Below, piece by piece: positions 1-6,557 of a DNA stretch of 14,914 bases (within the stretch, counting starts at the first letter, position 1; each line of letters begins with the position of its first letter). The notes under the pieces were generated by a model. It saw nothing but the letters and a program-made list of their open reading frames with translations, made no database searches and had not been told where the DNA came from. Source of the DNA: Candidatus Peribacteria bacterium (GTDB lineage: Bacteria > Patescibacteriota > Gracilibacteria > UBA1369 > LOWO2-01-FULL-3). The translations under genes were made by a program, and so were the position numbers. The DNA lies in NCBI GenBank assembly GCA_943359415.1, contig CALRHQ010000018.1, positions 1-14,914 on the forward strand, read 5' to 3'.

Positions 1-73
1 GAACTCACTCTCTAAAAAGTGTGGGTTTCTTGTATAATAAAACGTCCTGGCCTAAAAAGGCTGCGGAATGTTT

Positions 74-748
74 TTATCTATACGTTAAATTTATAGAAGC
101 GTGACCGTCTAGATTTTTTGTTGTTGCGGCACAAACTTCGGCCGAGATGTGCTGATTTATTTCTGCAGATGCACATATTCCACCGAATACTTTTGGAGTG
201 TGTCCAAAATGTCCCTCTGCTATTGCAACAGGGCCTACTTCAGAATGATTTGGAAGCTGAAATTGAAAAGAAGTTTCGCTTCTCCATTGTTGGCTATCAA
301 CTACTGAGCTGTGATGTACCCCTAGTCTTGTTCCGTGATATCCGAGTGTCAAATTTCCTCCTAATCTTTGTGTAGAATCATTTGTGGATAAAGGAATTTT
401 TGCCCCAAGTCCTACGTTGAAATGTTCTCCATGAATATCAATTCCTTGTATAGAGTATGTCTCTGAGTGTGTTGCATTTTTTGCTTTTGTTGCCCTGACA
501 AAATATCCTCCTGTTTGTGATACTGTGTTTGAGAGATGTAATTGCTCTACTCTATATCCTGCTTCGCCTATGGCTGTTTTTCCTTTCGAAGCTTCGGCGT
601 TATTTGGTGTGAATATAGAAATGCCTGCAAGCACTCCAAGTACAGCTAAATTTGTTTGAATGCTTCTTTCTTTTGTTGTTATCGATTCCGGTTTGACTGG
701 TGTTGATTGCGGCGATATTTGTGCTTCCTGTGCTTGTAGCTTTTCCAT
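74..748 (-). CDS. Exported beta-rich surface protein, unknown family
   Basis: This 224-residue protein is not recognised. A polar N-terminus of about 33 residues precedes a hydrophobic segment (about 34-46) and a possible signal-peptidase site at Ala-Glu-Ala (51-53), so export is likely although the N-region is long. The rest is rich in Gly, Thr, Ser and His, with alternating polar and hydrophobic residues that suggest beta strands. It ends in a strand-like tail finishing Leu-Thr-Tyr-Arg. The pattern resembles an outer-membrane beta-barrel or a secreted beta-sandwich. A barrel would be odd in a CPR cell, which is thought to lack an outer membrane. No Shine-Dalgarno site precedes the ATG. A possible promoter lies at 773-803. 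It is separated from the upstream lipoprotein gene by a terminator, so it is probably transcribed alone. Stop is TAA. Confidence 0.6.
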   Translation of the reverse strand: MEKLQAQEAQISPQSTPVKPESITTKERSIQTNLAVLGVLAGISIFTPNNAEASKGKTAIGEAGYRVEQLHLSNTVSQTGGYFVRATKAKNATHSETYSIQGIDIHGEHFNVGLGAKIPLSTNDSTQRLGGNLTLGYHGTRLGVHHSSVVDSQQWRSETSFQFQLPNHSEVGPVAIAEGHFGHTPKVFGGICASAEINQHISAEVCAATTKNLDGHASINLTYR

Positions 749-772
749 AGATTGTGTTTTTATAATGAAGTC

Positions 773-803
773 TATATATTTACATGTTTTGGAAAAAAGT
801 CAA
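773..803 (-). promoter_or_regulatory. Possible promoter of the 74-748 gene
   Basis: On the minus strand a TTGACT -35 (798-803) is followed 19 bases later by TATATA (773-778). The spacing is long and the -10 poor, so this is a weak call. It lies directly after the terminator of the preceding gene. Confidence 0.3.
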
Positions 804-816
804 CCCCTATAGGTAA

Positions 817-848
817 CAAAAAAACTCCCCTAAAGAGTAGGGAGTTCT
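817..848 (-). terminator. Intrinsic terminator of the 871-1734 lipoprotein gene
   Basis: The arms 823-832 and 838-846 form a stem of about 9 bp with one bulged C and an AAGAG loop. In the minus direction the stem is followed by seven T (818-824 on the complementary strand). It lies 20-50 bases after the stop at 871. Confidence 0.8.
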
Positions 849-870
849 TTTGTCTTTTATCTGAGTTGTT

Positions 871-1734
871 TTAGAATTTTGAAATGACCTGCCCGAAGTA
901 GAAATTTTCTTCAGATGGTGATCCTGCCCAATCATATGTGCATTTTATAAGACCTGATTTTGCATCAACTTCTTTTACTGTGACTTCTTGGTATGTTCCT
1001 ATTACTGGAGCCATTATCTTGTCTCCGGCTTTTACACTTGGTTTTATAGGAAGAGCTACTAGATCTGATTCGTTTACCATTTTCAAAGATCCTGCCCATC
1101 CGCTTACTAAAGTTTTTCCATCTGCTTTACCAACTAAAACCGCTGAAGTGTAATCTGTGCCATCTTTTACGGCTACAACTGCTCCAAGATCAAGACCTCC
1201 CATCAATTTTGTGAATGAATTCGCTTCCAAAGTCGATGTCCCTGTCATTCCTTTGTCTAGGTAAGAAACTTTTGGAGTTGCTCCAGCTGTTTGAACAATG
1301 GCTTGTGTCAGACCTGAACCTGATTGCCACCATGTTGTGACCAAATCTCCGACCAATACTTTTTCTCCTGATTTTAGAGGAAGAATAAGAGAATTTGGAG
1401 CTGAGTATTTATCTCCGGATAGAGATTCAACTTCTGATTCTTTTGATCCTGGAGTTGTCATTTTTGCTGCATAGAAAATTACTGTTACGTCTGTCTTTGT
1501 GCGTAATTCTTCTACTGTTGATTTCATCGGAACCAGTACGTAGTCTCCAGCTTTTGCTGAAGTTGTTTCTACGATAGGGTAGTCTAATGCTAATTTTCCA
1601 GCTACAGGTGCTTGAGTGGCCTGTGTTGCTGATGGAGTAGACGTTATCGTACCTGTAGTTTCAACTTTTGCTGAGCAAGCAGAAAGTCCAAATGCTACAA
1701 TCGTAACTGCAATGGCTGACATGATTTTTTTCAT
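871..1734 (-). CDS. Lipoprotein with Tudor/SH3-like repeats, unknown function
   Basis: This is a 287-residue predicted lipoprotein. MKK starts a hydrophobic signal peptide ending in the lipobox Leu-Ser-Ala-Cys, with Cys20 as the lipidated residue. After a Thr/Ser/Ala-rich linker (21-48), similar units with a 'Gly-Asp-x-Val-x-hydrophobic' opening strand recur near residues 63, 123, 183 and 237. The last is the clearest (GDKIMAP, then a strand, then Val-Asp-x-Lys-x-Gly, then Tyr-Asp-Trp). I read these as small beta-barrel (Tudor/Agenet/SH3-like) repeats; this is a sequence impression only. It probably acts outside the cytoplasmic membrane. It lies 28 bases after the TSP3 protein gene on the same strand, so the two are probably co-transcribed. 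No Shine-Dalgarno site is visible. Confidence 0.75.
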   Translation of the reverse strand: MKKIMSAIAVTIVAFGLSACSAKVETTGTITSTPSATQATQAPVAGKLALDYPIVETTSAKAGDYVLVPMKSTVEELRTKTDVTVIFYAAKMTTPGSKESEVESLSGDKYSAPNSLILPLKSGEKVLVGDLVTTWWQSGSGLTQAIVQTAGATPKVSYLDKGMTGTSTLEANSFTKLMGGLDLGAVVAVKDGTDYTSAVLVGKADGKTLVSGWAGSLKMVNESDLVALPIKPSVKAGDKIMAPVIGTYQEVTVKEVDAKSGLIKCTYDWAGSPSEENFYFGQVISKF

Positions 1735-1762
1735 GATTGTTGTGTGTTAAAAAAATAAATAT

Positions 1763-2281
1763 TTATTTAGAAGCGCAACCTGTAGAAATATTTATATCTC
1801 CACGTCTTAGGATTACGATTCCTTCGTATTGACTAAGATCTCCTGTATCTACGCTGTTATAGCTTGAGAAAAGACCTTTTATGGTAAGAGTTGGTGAAGT
1901 TGTTTTCCCTTTTGTCTTTCCTGCAACTGAAGTTTCTGTGCCTGGATCAACTCCATAATTTGATCCATCTACGTCAAATGTCATCACTCCGATTCCATTT
2001 TCTCCGGCAGAAACCTCTTTCATTGTGATCTTTTTACCTAGGAATGTTATTGAGTCATTTGCGTTAAATCTGACAAGTCTATACTCAGGTGAGTATGGGC
2101 ATTTATCTTTTTTGTTTAGTACGCCGTCGAAGTCTGCATCTTGATGAGTTGAATTTGCTAAAACTGTTGCGCTGTTTGTTCCGTTATCGCCGGGAACTGT
2201 GTCTGCAAGCGCATAAATTGAAAATGTGCTGAGTGCTGAAATAGTAAGAATAAGAGAGATTATAAAGTTTGTTTTCTTCAT
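1763..2281 (-). CDS. Secreted protein with a thrombospondin type 3 calcium motif
   Basis: This 172-residue protein starts at the ATG at 2281 (MKKTNF). An ATG 36 bases upstream is open, but it would put 12 extra residues before a classical signal peptide, so I reject it. The signal peptide ends at Ala-Leu-Ala (24-26). Residues 48-62 carry the acidic repeat D-x-D-x-D-G-V-x-N-x-x-D-x-C-P, the TSP type 3 calcium-binding motif that is common in bacterial surface proteins and OmpA-like linkers. The remaining 110 residues look beta-rich and are not recognised. Cys61 and a Cys four residues from the C-terminus could form a disulfide. It is the first gene of a two-gene unit with the downstream lipoprotein gene. 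Confidence 0.7.
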   Translation of the reverse strand: MKKTNFIISLILTISALSTFSIYALADTVPGDNGTNSATVLANSTHQDADFDGVLNKKDKCPYSPEYRLVRFNANDSITFLGKKITMKEVSAGENGIGVMTFDVDGSNYGVDPGTETSVAGKTKGKTTSPTLTIKGLFSSYNSVDTGDLSQYEGIVILRRGDINISTGCASK

Positions 2282-2315
2282 AGTTGTGTTGTTAATAAGG
2301 TAAAGAGAGGTTAGC

Positions 2316-2345
2316 ATTAAATTTATTTTTGAGCAAATTTGTAAA
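2316..2345 (-). promoter_or_regulatory. Possible promoter of the TSP3/lipoprotein gene pair
   Basis: The minus strand shows TTTACA (2340-2345), an 18-base spacer and TTTAAT (2316-2321), each matching the consensus at 5 of 6 positions. The predicted transcript start is about 28 bases before the ATG at 2281. This also favours the downstream start, because the longer reading frame would begin inside the -10. Confidence 0.4.
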
Positions 2346-2472
2346 ATTTGTGCTTAATTTTCTAAGCAAAGCAGGACATAGATTTTAGGTTAAGGCAAAT
2401 TGAATTTGTTGGAAGGTAGGTGTATTTATAGTAGTCTTGTTGAAAAGGTATTAAATTTTAACCTCAATATTT

Positions 2473-2619
2473 ATGACAGAAGGATACTGCGTAAAATGCA
2501 AAGCCAAAAGAGAAATGGCTGAAGCACAAGAAGTGACTATGAAAAATGGTCGCAAAGCAATGAAGGGAAAGTGCCCAAAATGCACAACAGGAATGTACAA
2601 AATTCTTGGAAAAGCTTAA
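2473..2619 (+). CDS. DUF5679-family zinc-ribbon mini-protein
   Basis: This 48-residue protein matches my memory of the DUF5679 family: Tyr-Cys-Val-Lys-Cys near the start, then Lys-Arg-Glu-Met, Gln-Glu-Val-Thr-Met-Lys-Asn-Gly-Arg, Lys-Gly-x-Cys-Pro-x-Cys and a C-terminal Met-Tyr-Lys-Ile. Two CxxC pairs (Cys6/Cys9 and Cys34/Cys37) would bind one zinc ion. The family's function is unknown. It is frequent in CPR and Chloroflexi-like genomes. The gene is monocistronic, between the divergent TSP3 gene and a terminator at 2637-2679. A TATAGT element about 55 bases upstream could be its -10, with no good -35. There is no Shine-Dalgarno site. Confidence 0.85.
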   Translation: MTEGYCVKCKAKREMAEAQEVTMKNGRKAMKGKCPKCTTGMYKILGKA

Positions 2620-2636
2620 GAAGTTTAAGAGAATTG

Positions 2637-2679
2637 AAAGGCCCTGTCGATCTGTATTCTACAGTCGCTGGGCTTTTCT
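2637..2679 (+). terminator. Intrinsic terminator after the DUF5679 gene
   Basis: An outer stem pairs the region around 2637-2644 with 2670-2677 (GGCCC with GGGCT and flanking A/T pairs). An inner hairpin is CTGTA-TTC-TACAG (2652-2664). The structure ends in CTTTTCTT. It lies 18 bases after the stop codon. Confidence 0.7.
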
Positions 2680-2683
2680 TGTA

Positions 2684-2713
2684 TTGACAGATGTATTAAT
2701 ATTGTTGTATATA
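2684..2713 (+). promoter_or_regulatory. Promoter of the 2746-4131 gene
   Basis: A perfect TTGACA (2684-2689) is followed by 18 bases and TATATA (2708-2713). TATACT at 2710-2715 is an alternative -10. The 5' leader would be about 25 A/T-rich bases without a Shine-Dalgarno site. Confidence 0.65.
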
Positions 2714-2745
2714 CTGTCTCTTGTTTATAAATTAATTATAAAAAT

Positions 2746-4131
2746 ATGAGTGCTAGAGGACCTGAAGGAAATCATGGTGAAAGATCTTTATTTAGTCCTG
2801 CGGCGCAAGTTGTTCTTGCTGGTATTGCTGCCGCTACTGTTACCGCTACGGCTTCTTCTGTAAGGCAGCATGCGCTTGGGCATAGTGGATTTAGACATGA
2901 GCAAGGAAGAATTATCGATGAGACATCGAATGTGTCAGTTGCGAGAGGTGAATCTGTTGTTCAAAATGCCAGGAAAGGTTCTTCTGCTGTTCAAAGAGAA
3001 TTGGGTGTTGTTTCTGAACGTGCGCAAGATGTTGTAATGGATGTGCGTGGTAAAGGTAAGCCTGGAAAATTTGCAGATGGTGGTTCTAGAGTTTCAGAGA
3101 GTGGAGATTACGGAATGGATGGAGGAGTGAGAAATGCGACAAGTAGGAATAGTGATAAAGTTGAAGGAGCTAAAAAAATGAAGGGTGAATCTAGAGATGG
3201 TGATGTTTCAAGACCTCTTGTGGATAAAGTTTTGGCTGAAATTGGTGACTTTAGCGAAGTTGCTTCTTTGAGTGGAGATGAATTGCGAGTGGTTGTTGGA
3301 GATGCAGTAAAGGCTGCTTTGAAGCATAAAGATCCTATGTCTGTTGCTGTTAAAAATGCGGATAAAAAAGTTCCTAAACTTGATGCTATTTCTGCTAAAA
3401 ACCATTCAGGCGTTTTGAATGGACTTAAAATGTTTATGAAAGAGGGTGTGCATTATAAGGCGGATGAAAAAGGTTTTGTTACTTTGACTTCTTCTGGAGT
3501 TGCATTGATTTATGAAATGAAAATTGATATTTTCCCTGGTCGTTTAGAGGCCTTGATTGGAGAAAATTTGGATGCATTTAGACTTGGAAGAAAAATGATG
3601 GAAGTTCGGAGAATGGCAAAGGATAGACTTGCTGAAGCTTCTGCGGTTGGTAAAAAAATGCGTGGCGAGAAGAGAAGCCAAGATAGAGATCTTTTAGTTG
3701 AAAATGAAATGGCTCATTTTGATGATGTAGTTGATGGAGTGGAAGCTGGTTCTATTTCTTATGAAGATGCTGAAATTGAGGCTGCGATTGAAAAAGAAAG
3801 AGATGCTTTTGGAGCTGATTTTGAGCAAAGAATGAAAGAAGATCAAAAGGTTGGTGATGAAAAATATGTAAAATGGGTAGAATGTACTGTAAATCCTGAT
3901 GGCGCTTCCGGGGCTTGGCAAGAAGGGGCGGCTGGATTTGAGGCTAACGAGCCTGATCAAGCTATTGGTGATGGTGATAAAGAATTTGCTACATTAGTTG
4001 AGGCATATTTAGCTGAGCATGGAGTATCTGATGCAGTTTTGAAAGAGAAAAATCCTATTTCTAAGCCAATGGCGGTTAAAAGGCAAAGAAGAAGTGGCAG
4101 CATGCCAATGGCACAATCAGCTGAGGCGTAA
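2746..4131 (+). CDS. Membrane-anchored charged protein, unknown function
   Basis: This 461-residue protein is not recognised. A short polar N-terminus is followed by an Ala/Val/Thr-rich hydrophobic segment (about 19-37) and then Arg40, which suggests one N-terminal membrane anchor. Residues 40-150 are Gly/Ser/Arg/Asp-rich and probably disordered. A more folded segment follows (about 155-290), including an alpha/beta stretch near Gly-Val-His-Tyr-Lys and Val-Thr-Leu-Thr-Ser-Ser-Gly. Residues 285-375 are highly charged and helical, probably coiled coil, and the tail is Lys/Arg-rich then Ser/Met/Ala. Size and layout would fit a structural or scaffold protein, but I assign no function. It has its own promoter (2684-2713) and a bidirectional terminator. 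No Shine-Dalgarno site is present. Stop is TAA. Confidence 0.75.
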   Translation: MSARGPEGNHGERSLFSPAAQVVLAGIAAATVTATASSVRQHALGHSGFRHEQGRIIDETSNVSVARGESVVQNARKGSSAVQRELGVVSERAQDVVMDVRGKGKPGKFADGGSRVSESGDYGMDGGVRNATSRNSDKVEGAKKMKGESRDGDVSRPLVDKVLAEIGDFSEVASLSGDELRVVVGDAVKAALKHKDPMSVAVKNADKKVPKLDAISAKNHSGVLNGLKMFMKEGVHYKADEKGFVTLTSSGVALIYEMKIDIFPGRLEALIGENLDAFRLGRKMMEVRRMAKDRLAEASAVGKKMRGEKRSQDRDLLVENEMAHFDDVVDGVEAGSISYEDAEIEAAIEKERDAFGADFEQRMKEDQKVGDEKYVKWVECTVNPDGASGAWQEGAAGFEANEPDQAIGDGDKEFATLVEAYLAEHGVSDAVLKEKNPISKPMAVKRQRRSGSMPMAQSAEA

Positions 4132-4149
4132 GACTTGAAATGTAAACTT

Positions 4150-4192
4150 AAAAAAGAGCACTGAGATTTTTATAGCCTCGGTGCTCTTTTTG
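4150..4192. terminator. Bidirectional terminator between convergent genes
   Basis: A 10-bp stem pairs 4156-4165 with 4177-4186 with one G-T wobble. It is followed by TTTTT on the plus strand and preceded by AAAAAA, so it also reads as a terminator in the minus direction. It serves the genes ending at 4131 (plus) and 4211 (minus). Confidence 0.9.
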
Positions 4193-4210
4193 TTGATAGC
4201 TTTAGGTTTA

Positions 4211-4669
4211 TTATGCTGCTTGTGCTTGAGGTTGGTTTTGTTTGAATAATGTTACTACCATTCTTCCGTGTTCATTTACCTCTTTTGTTAGTGTAACCAA
4301 AATTTCATCTCCAGCTTGTAGACGTCCTGATATTGATTCGTCTAATAATGTGAAGTTTTTTCCATTTTCATCTGCTGGTTTTACAAGCCATCCACCTACC
4401 ACACGGTTTGTTACTATTCCTCGAACTACTCCATTTGGCAATACTTCACGTGCTTTTGGTGTTGCTGTGGATTTAGCCATTTCTTGGATCATTTGTTTAA
4501 TGGCTGCTAATGGATTTTTGCTTGTCAAAACTTCTCCTAGAACAGGTTGTCCTCTTCTGGCCGTCATTTGTAGACTATTAAGTATTGCTATGCCTAGGTC
4601 GTGAACTTTGTTCATATCTGTAGCTAATTGGTCAACAGAACCGAAAGTGCTTACTGCTTCTGCGCTCAT
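4211..4669 (-). CDS. Conserved-looking cytoplasmic protein, unknown function
   Basis: This 152-residue protein has no signal peptide or membrane segment and is not recognised. Residues 1-65 look helical, with a Met/Gln/Lys-rich amphipathic stretch around 55-66. Residues 75-145 look like a small beta-barrel: Val-Val-Arg-Gly-Ile-Val, then Gly-Gly-Trp-Leu-Val-Lys, then Ala-Gly-Asp-Glu-Ile-Leu-Val-Thr-Leu, then Val-Val-Thr-Leu-Phe. This could be an OB or SH3-type fold, which is inference from pattern only. The tail is Gln/Ala-rich. It is monocistronic, with a terminator shared with the convergent gene. A perfect 12-bp palindrome (4713-4724) lies about 45 bases upstream. No Shine-Dalgarno site is visible. 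Confidence 0.65.
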   Translation of the reverse strand: MSAEAVSTFGSVDQLATDMNKVHDLGIAILNSLQMTARRGQPVLGEVLTSKNPLAAIKQMIQEMAKSTATPKAREVLPNGVVRGIVTNRVVGGWLVKPADENGKNFTLLDESISGRLQAGDEILVTLTKEVNEHGRMVVTLFKQNQPQAQAA

Positions 4670-4712
4670 TGTAAAATTATTATTTATTAAAAATAGGAGA
4701 GTATGGTATTAG

Positions 4713-4724
4713 ATCAAGCTTGAT
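4713..4724. repeat. Perfect 12-bp palindrome upstream of the 4669 start
   Basis: The sequence ATCAAGCTTGAT reads the same on both strands. It lies in a possible promoter zone for the minus-strand gene (TTCACA on the minus strand at about 4731, with TACCAT 17 bases downstream), so it could be an operator. Chance is not excluded. Confidence 0.35.
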
Positions 4725-4761
4725 GTGTGAACACTTGTGTAATTATTTCTTTCTAATTGCA

Positions 4762-4785
4762 CTCTATTCTTTCTGGCAAATAGAG
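4762..4785. repeat. 7-bp inverted repeat between the 4211 gene and the RNA promoter
   Basis: CTCTATT (4762-4768) and AATAGAG (4779-4785) are perfectly complementary around a 10-base loop. There is no good T tract on either strand, so I do not call a terminator. It lies just upstream of the RNA promoter and could be a regulatory site. Confidence 0.3.
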
Positions 4786-4801
4786 TTTCTAAAAGCTGAG
4801 T

Positions 4802-4830
4802 TTGACATTTCCTTGAAAATAGGTTATTAT
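4802..4830 (+). promoter_or_regulatory. Strong promoter of the large structured RNA
   Basis: A perfect TTGACA (4802-4807), an exact 17-base spacer and TATTAT (4825-4830) predict a transcript start near 4836-4838. This is where the 5' strand of the RNA's closing helix begins. No protein-coding frame follows for several hundred bases. Confidence 0.75.
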
Positions 4831-4835
4831 GTATG

Positions 4836-5506
4836 CAGTTCTTTGAAAAAAACAAAAATAAAAATAACAAATACTTCACATAGGTTGCAGGAAGAGTAGA
4901 GCGTCTTTAAGATTTGTCTAACGACTTTCTCTAAAGCGTTCCATCCTTCTTGTAACTTTTCTCCCCGCTAACACGGGTAGGTAGTATGAGAAGATCTTAT
5001 GTTAAAGAAAGAGGCAACTCTTTCTCGCTTTCGTTCCCTTCGCAAGAAGGTTGAGCTTAGGACGTTCATAAGAGGTATTTCCTTTTTTCTTTTATTCTCC
5101 GGGTAGTCCTGAAGGATGAAGAAAAAAAGATTTGAATTTTATCTGGTTGGTTTACATGGGGATGTCTACGAGCCATATATCGCAAGATAATATGGATGAA
5201 AACATTCAGTGATTGATCAAGAATCATGGCAACATCGTTCAAGAAAAGATCATGCTGTATAGGTACAATATAAGAAAGTCTTATAACGGCTTATATGGAA
5301 GTGTAATCAATTATCCTTTATACGCTGTAACGCACGTTATGGTCATTAAAGTAGAAATTCACTTATGTACTCTGTCGTTCCACCTAATCGTAGAATTGAT
5401 TGTTTACATGGACTATCTCAAAACATCTCATATTGCAGAGAAAGGCTACATTTGGGTACGAAAAAAGAACTGTCTATAATTAATATTCTTAGATGGTTCT
5501 TTTTTT
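4836..5506 (+). ncRNA. Candidate large structured non-coding RNA, unassigned class
   Basis: No credible protein is encoded here, yet the region has a strong promoter, a terminator and dense pairing. Helices read by eye: 4836-4844 with 5464-5472 (9 bp, closes the RNA); 4884-4894 with 4946-4956 (11 bp including two G-U); hairpin 4920-4940; 4957-4963 with 4988-4994; 4964-4967 with 4974-4977; 4995-5001 with 5067-5073; 5006-5013 with 5018-5025 (8 bp, GCAA loop); 5037-5041 with 5046-5050 (GCAA loop); 5082-5092 with 5119-5129; 5173-5181 with 5186-5195 (GCAA loop); 5214-5218 with 5248-5252; 5221-5228 with 5233-5240 (GCAA loop); 5269-5275 with 5279-5285. Four GNRA loops and multi-branch nesting are typical of ornate bacterial RNAs. 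I see none of the conserved blocks of RNase P RNA, tmRNA, SRP RNA or rRNA. The mature form may span about 4836-5472. Confidence 0.7.
5459..5506. terminator. Bidirectional terminator of the large RNA and the fic gene
   Basis: AAAAAAGAAC (5461-5470) pairs with GTTCTTTTTT (from 5496). Inside it, TCTA pairs with TAGA around an A/T loop. T runs follow on the plus strand and, through the A run, on the minus strand. It ends the plus-strand RNA and lies about 10 bases after the minus-strand fic stop. Its left arm can pair alternatively with the 5' end of the RNA. Confidence 0.7.
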
Positions 5507-5516
5507 GTGGATTTAG

Positions 5517-6443
5517 TTATTTTAATGAATCTATGTAGTTTTTTATGGCTTCTTTTGTTGTCATCCAATTTCTTTTTATCTTGATCGCTTCTAATTTTCC
5601 TTCTTTGGCCAATTTCCCAAGATAGGCTTGAGAATATGAACAATATTTTGTTGCTGTAGCCAGATTGATAAAATTTTCTTTATTTTTTGATGGTGTTAGT
5701 ACATCCAAATAAATATTGAGTGATCTTAATACGGCCTGTGCTACAAATAAAACTAATGGTTTGTAGTTACCATTATCTGCCATTTCTAAGACTCTGTAGT
5801 ATTTTTGTCTGTCATTTTTTTGAATAATTGCGATAGGAAATCCATATTGCATCAAAAATATATTCATCAATAATCTTCCTGTTCTGCCATTTCCATCTTG
5901 AAAAGGATGTATATGTACAAATTTGTGATGGAAAATTGCGGCAAATTCAACGATGTACATTTTTTTGTAATTTTTTTTTGCCCACTCAACGAGTTCACGC
6001 ATTTTAAATTGTACATCCATTGCTTTGGGAGGTATGTGTTCGGTACCAGCAATAAAAACATCAACATTTCTATAGCGTCCGGCTATATTTCTATCAATAT
6101 CTTGAATCAATAAAGAGTGTAATTCTCTGATAAGATGTTCTGAAAAAGTAAAATTTTTGCCGTGTTCGATTGTTTCATAGAGATAATCGAGCGCTTCTTT
6201 GTGATTTTTTGCTTCCAAATGGTCTTTCAGTGATTTCCCTTTGACAGTTATTCCATGTTGAATTACCCAATATGTCTCTTTTAGTGTTAGCGTATTTCCT
6301 TCTATCGCATTTGAATTATAAGCCATTTCCACTTCAAAACGTTCTTTCAATTTTAATAAAAGTGTTCCTGAAATCGGCCTTAATTTGTTGAGATTCTTTA
6401 ATCTTTCCTCGAGTGTTTTTTTGAGTGGTTCCTGTATAAGCAT
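5517..6443 (-). CDS. Fic-domain protein (likely AMPylator) with C-terminal HTH
   Basis: This 308-residue protein starts at the ATG at 6443. A longer frame to 6590 is open, but it would span the gene's own promoter and overlap the divergent VF530 gene, so I reject it. The Fic core motif HPFQDGNGRTGR is intact at residues 179-190 (catalytic His179), as in enzymes that transfer AMP from ATP to target side chains. An N-terminal inhibitory motif Ser-x-x-x-Glu-Gly (44-49) marks a class II Fic whose own helix blocks ATP until relieved. Residues about 257-306 form an excisionase/MerR-like helix-turn-helix (Ser-Tyr-Ser-Gln-Ala-Tyr-Leu, later Arg-Asn-Trp-Met-Thr-Thr-Lys-Glu-Ala), suggesting DNA binding and possible autoregulation through the inverted repeat at its promoter. 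The target is unknown. Confidence 0.93.
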   Translation of the reverse strand: MLIQEPLKKTLEERLKNLNKLRPISGTLLLKLKERFEVEMAYNSNAIEGNTLTLKETYWVIQHGITVKGKSLKDHLEAKNHKEALDYLYETIEHGKNFTFSEHLIRELHSLLIQDIDRNIAGRYRNVDVFIAGTEHIPPKAMDVQFKMRELVEWAKKNYKKMYIVEFAAIFHHKFVHIHPFQDGNGRTGRLLMNIFLMQYGFPIAIIQKNDRQKYYRVLEMADNGNYKPLVLFVAQAVLRSLNIYLDVLTPSKNKENFINLATATKYCSYSQAYLGKLAKEGKLEAIKIKRNWMTTKEAIKNYIDSLK

Positions 6444-6445
6444 TG

Positions 6446-6482
6446 TGGGTTGGATAGGTTTATTTTCATTGTATCCAACCCA
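6446..6482. repeat. 11-bp perfect inverted repeat over the fic promoter
   Basis: TGGGTTGGATA (6446-6456) and TATCCAACCCA (6472-6482) are perfect inverted copies 15 bases apart. The distal arm overlaps the fic -10 and the proximal arm lies 3 bases before the start codon. This is a likely operator, plausibly for the HTH of Fic itself. It could also form an mRNA hairpin only if transcription starts further upstream. Confidence 0.65.
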
Positions 6483-6496
6483 TGCTGGATTTTCAA
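6468..6496 (-). promoter_or_regulatory. Promoter of the fic gene
   Basis: On the minus strand TTGAAA (6491-6496), a 17-base spacer and TACAAT (6468-6473) give a good sigma-70-type promoter. The transcript would start about 20 bases before the ATG at 6443. This decides the start over the longer open frame. Confidence 0.75.
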
Positions 6497-6522
6497 GGGG
6501 TTTTTCTAAGGCTCGTATCCAA

Positions 6523-6551
6523 TTGCTGAAGGTAGATTTATGGTTTAAAAT
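6523..6551 (+). promoter_or_regulatory. Promoter of the VF530 gene, probably leaderless
   Basis: TTGCTG (6523-6528), a 17-base spacer and TAAAAT (6546-6551) are followed 7 bases later by the ATG at 6558. The transcript would start at or next to the start codon. Confidence 0.55.
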
Positions 6552-6557
6552 GGGATT

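Noticed and set aside
118..375. Plus-strand open frame opposite the beta-rich protein, and similar frames at 938-1153, 9576-9845, 12624-12974 and 13248-13694
   Set aside because: They are antisense to well-supported genes and have no recognisable domains.
5213..5479. 88-residue open frame on the plus strand inside the RNA region
   Set aside because: Composition is not protein-like, it has no recognisable domain, and it overlaps RNA helices and the terminator.
4836..5506. RNase P RNA, tmRNA or group I intron as identity of the large RNA
   Set aside because: No GGAAAGTCC-type P4 block, no tRNA-like 3' end or tag frame ending Ala-Ala-stop, and no group I core or flanking exons could be found. 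A fragment near 5436-5449 faintly recalls the RNase P 3' end but lacks its partner strand.
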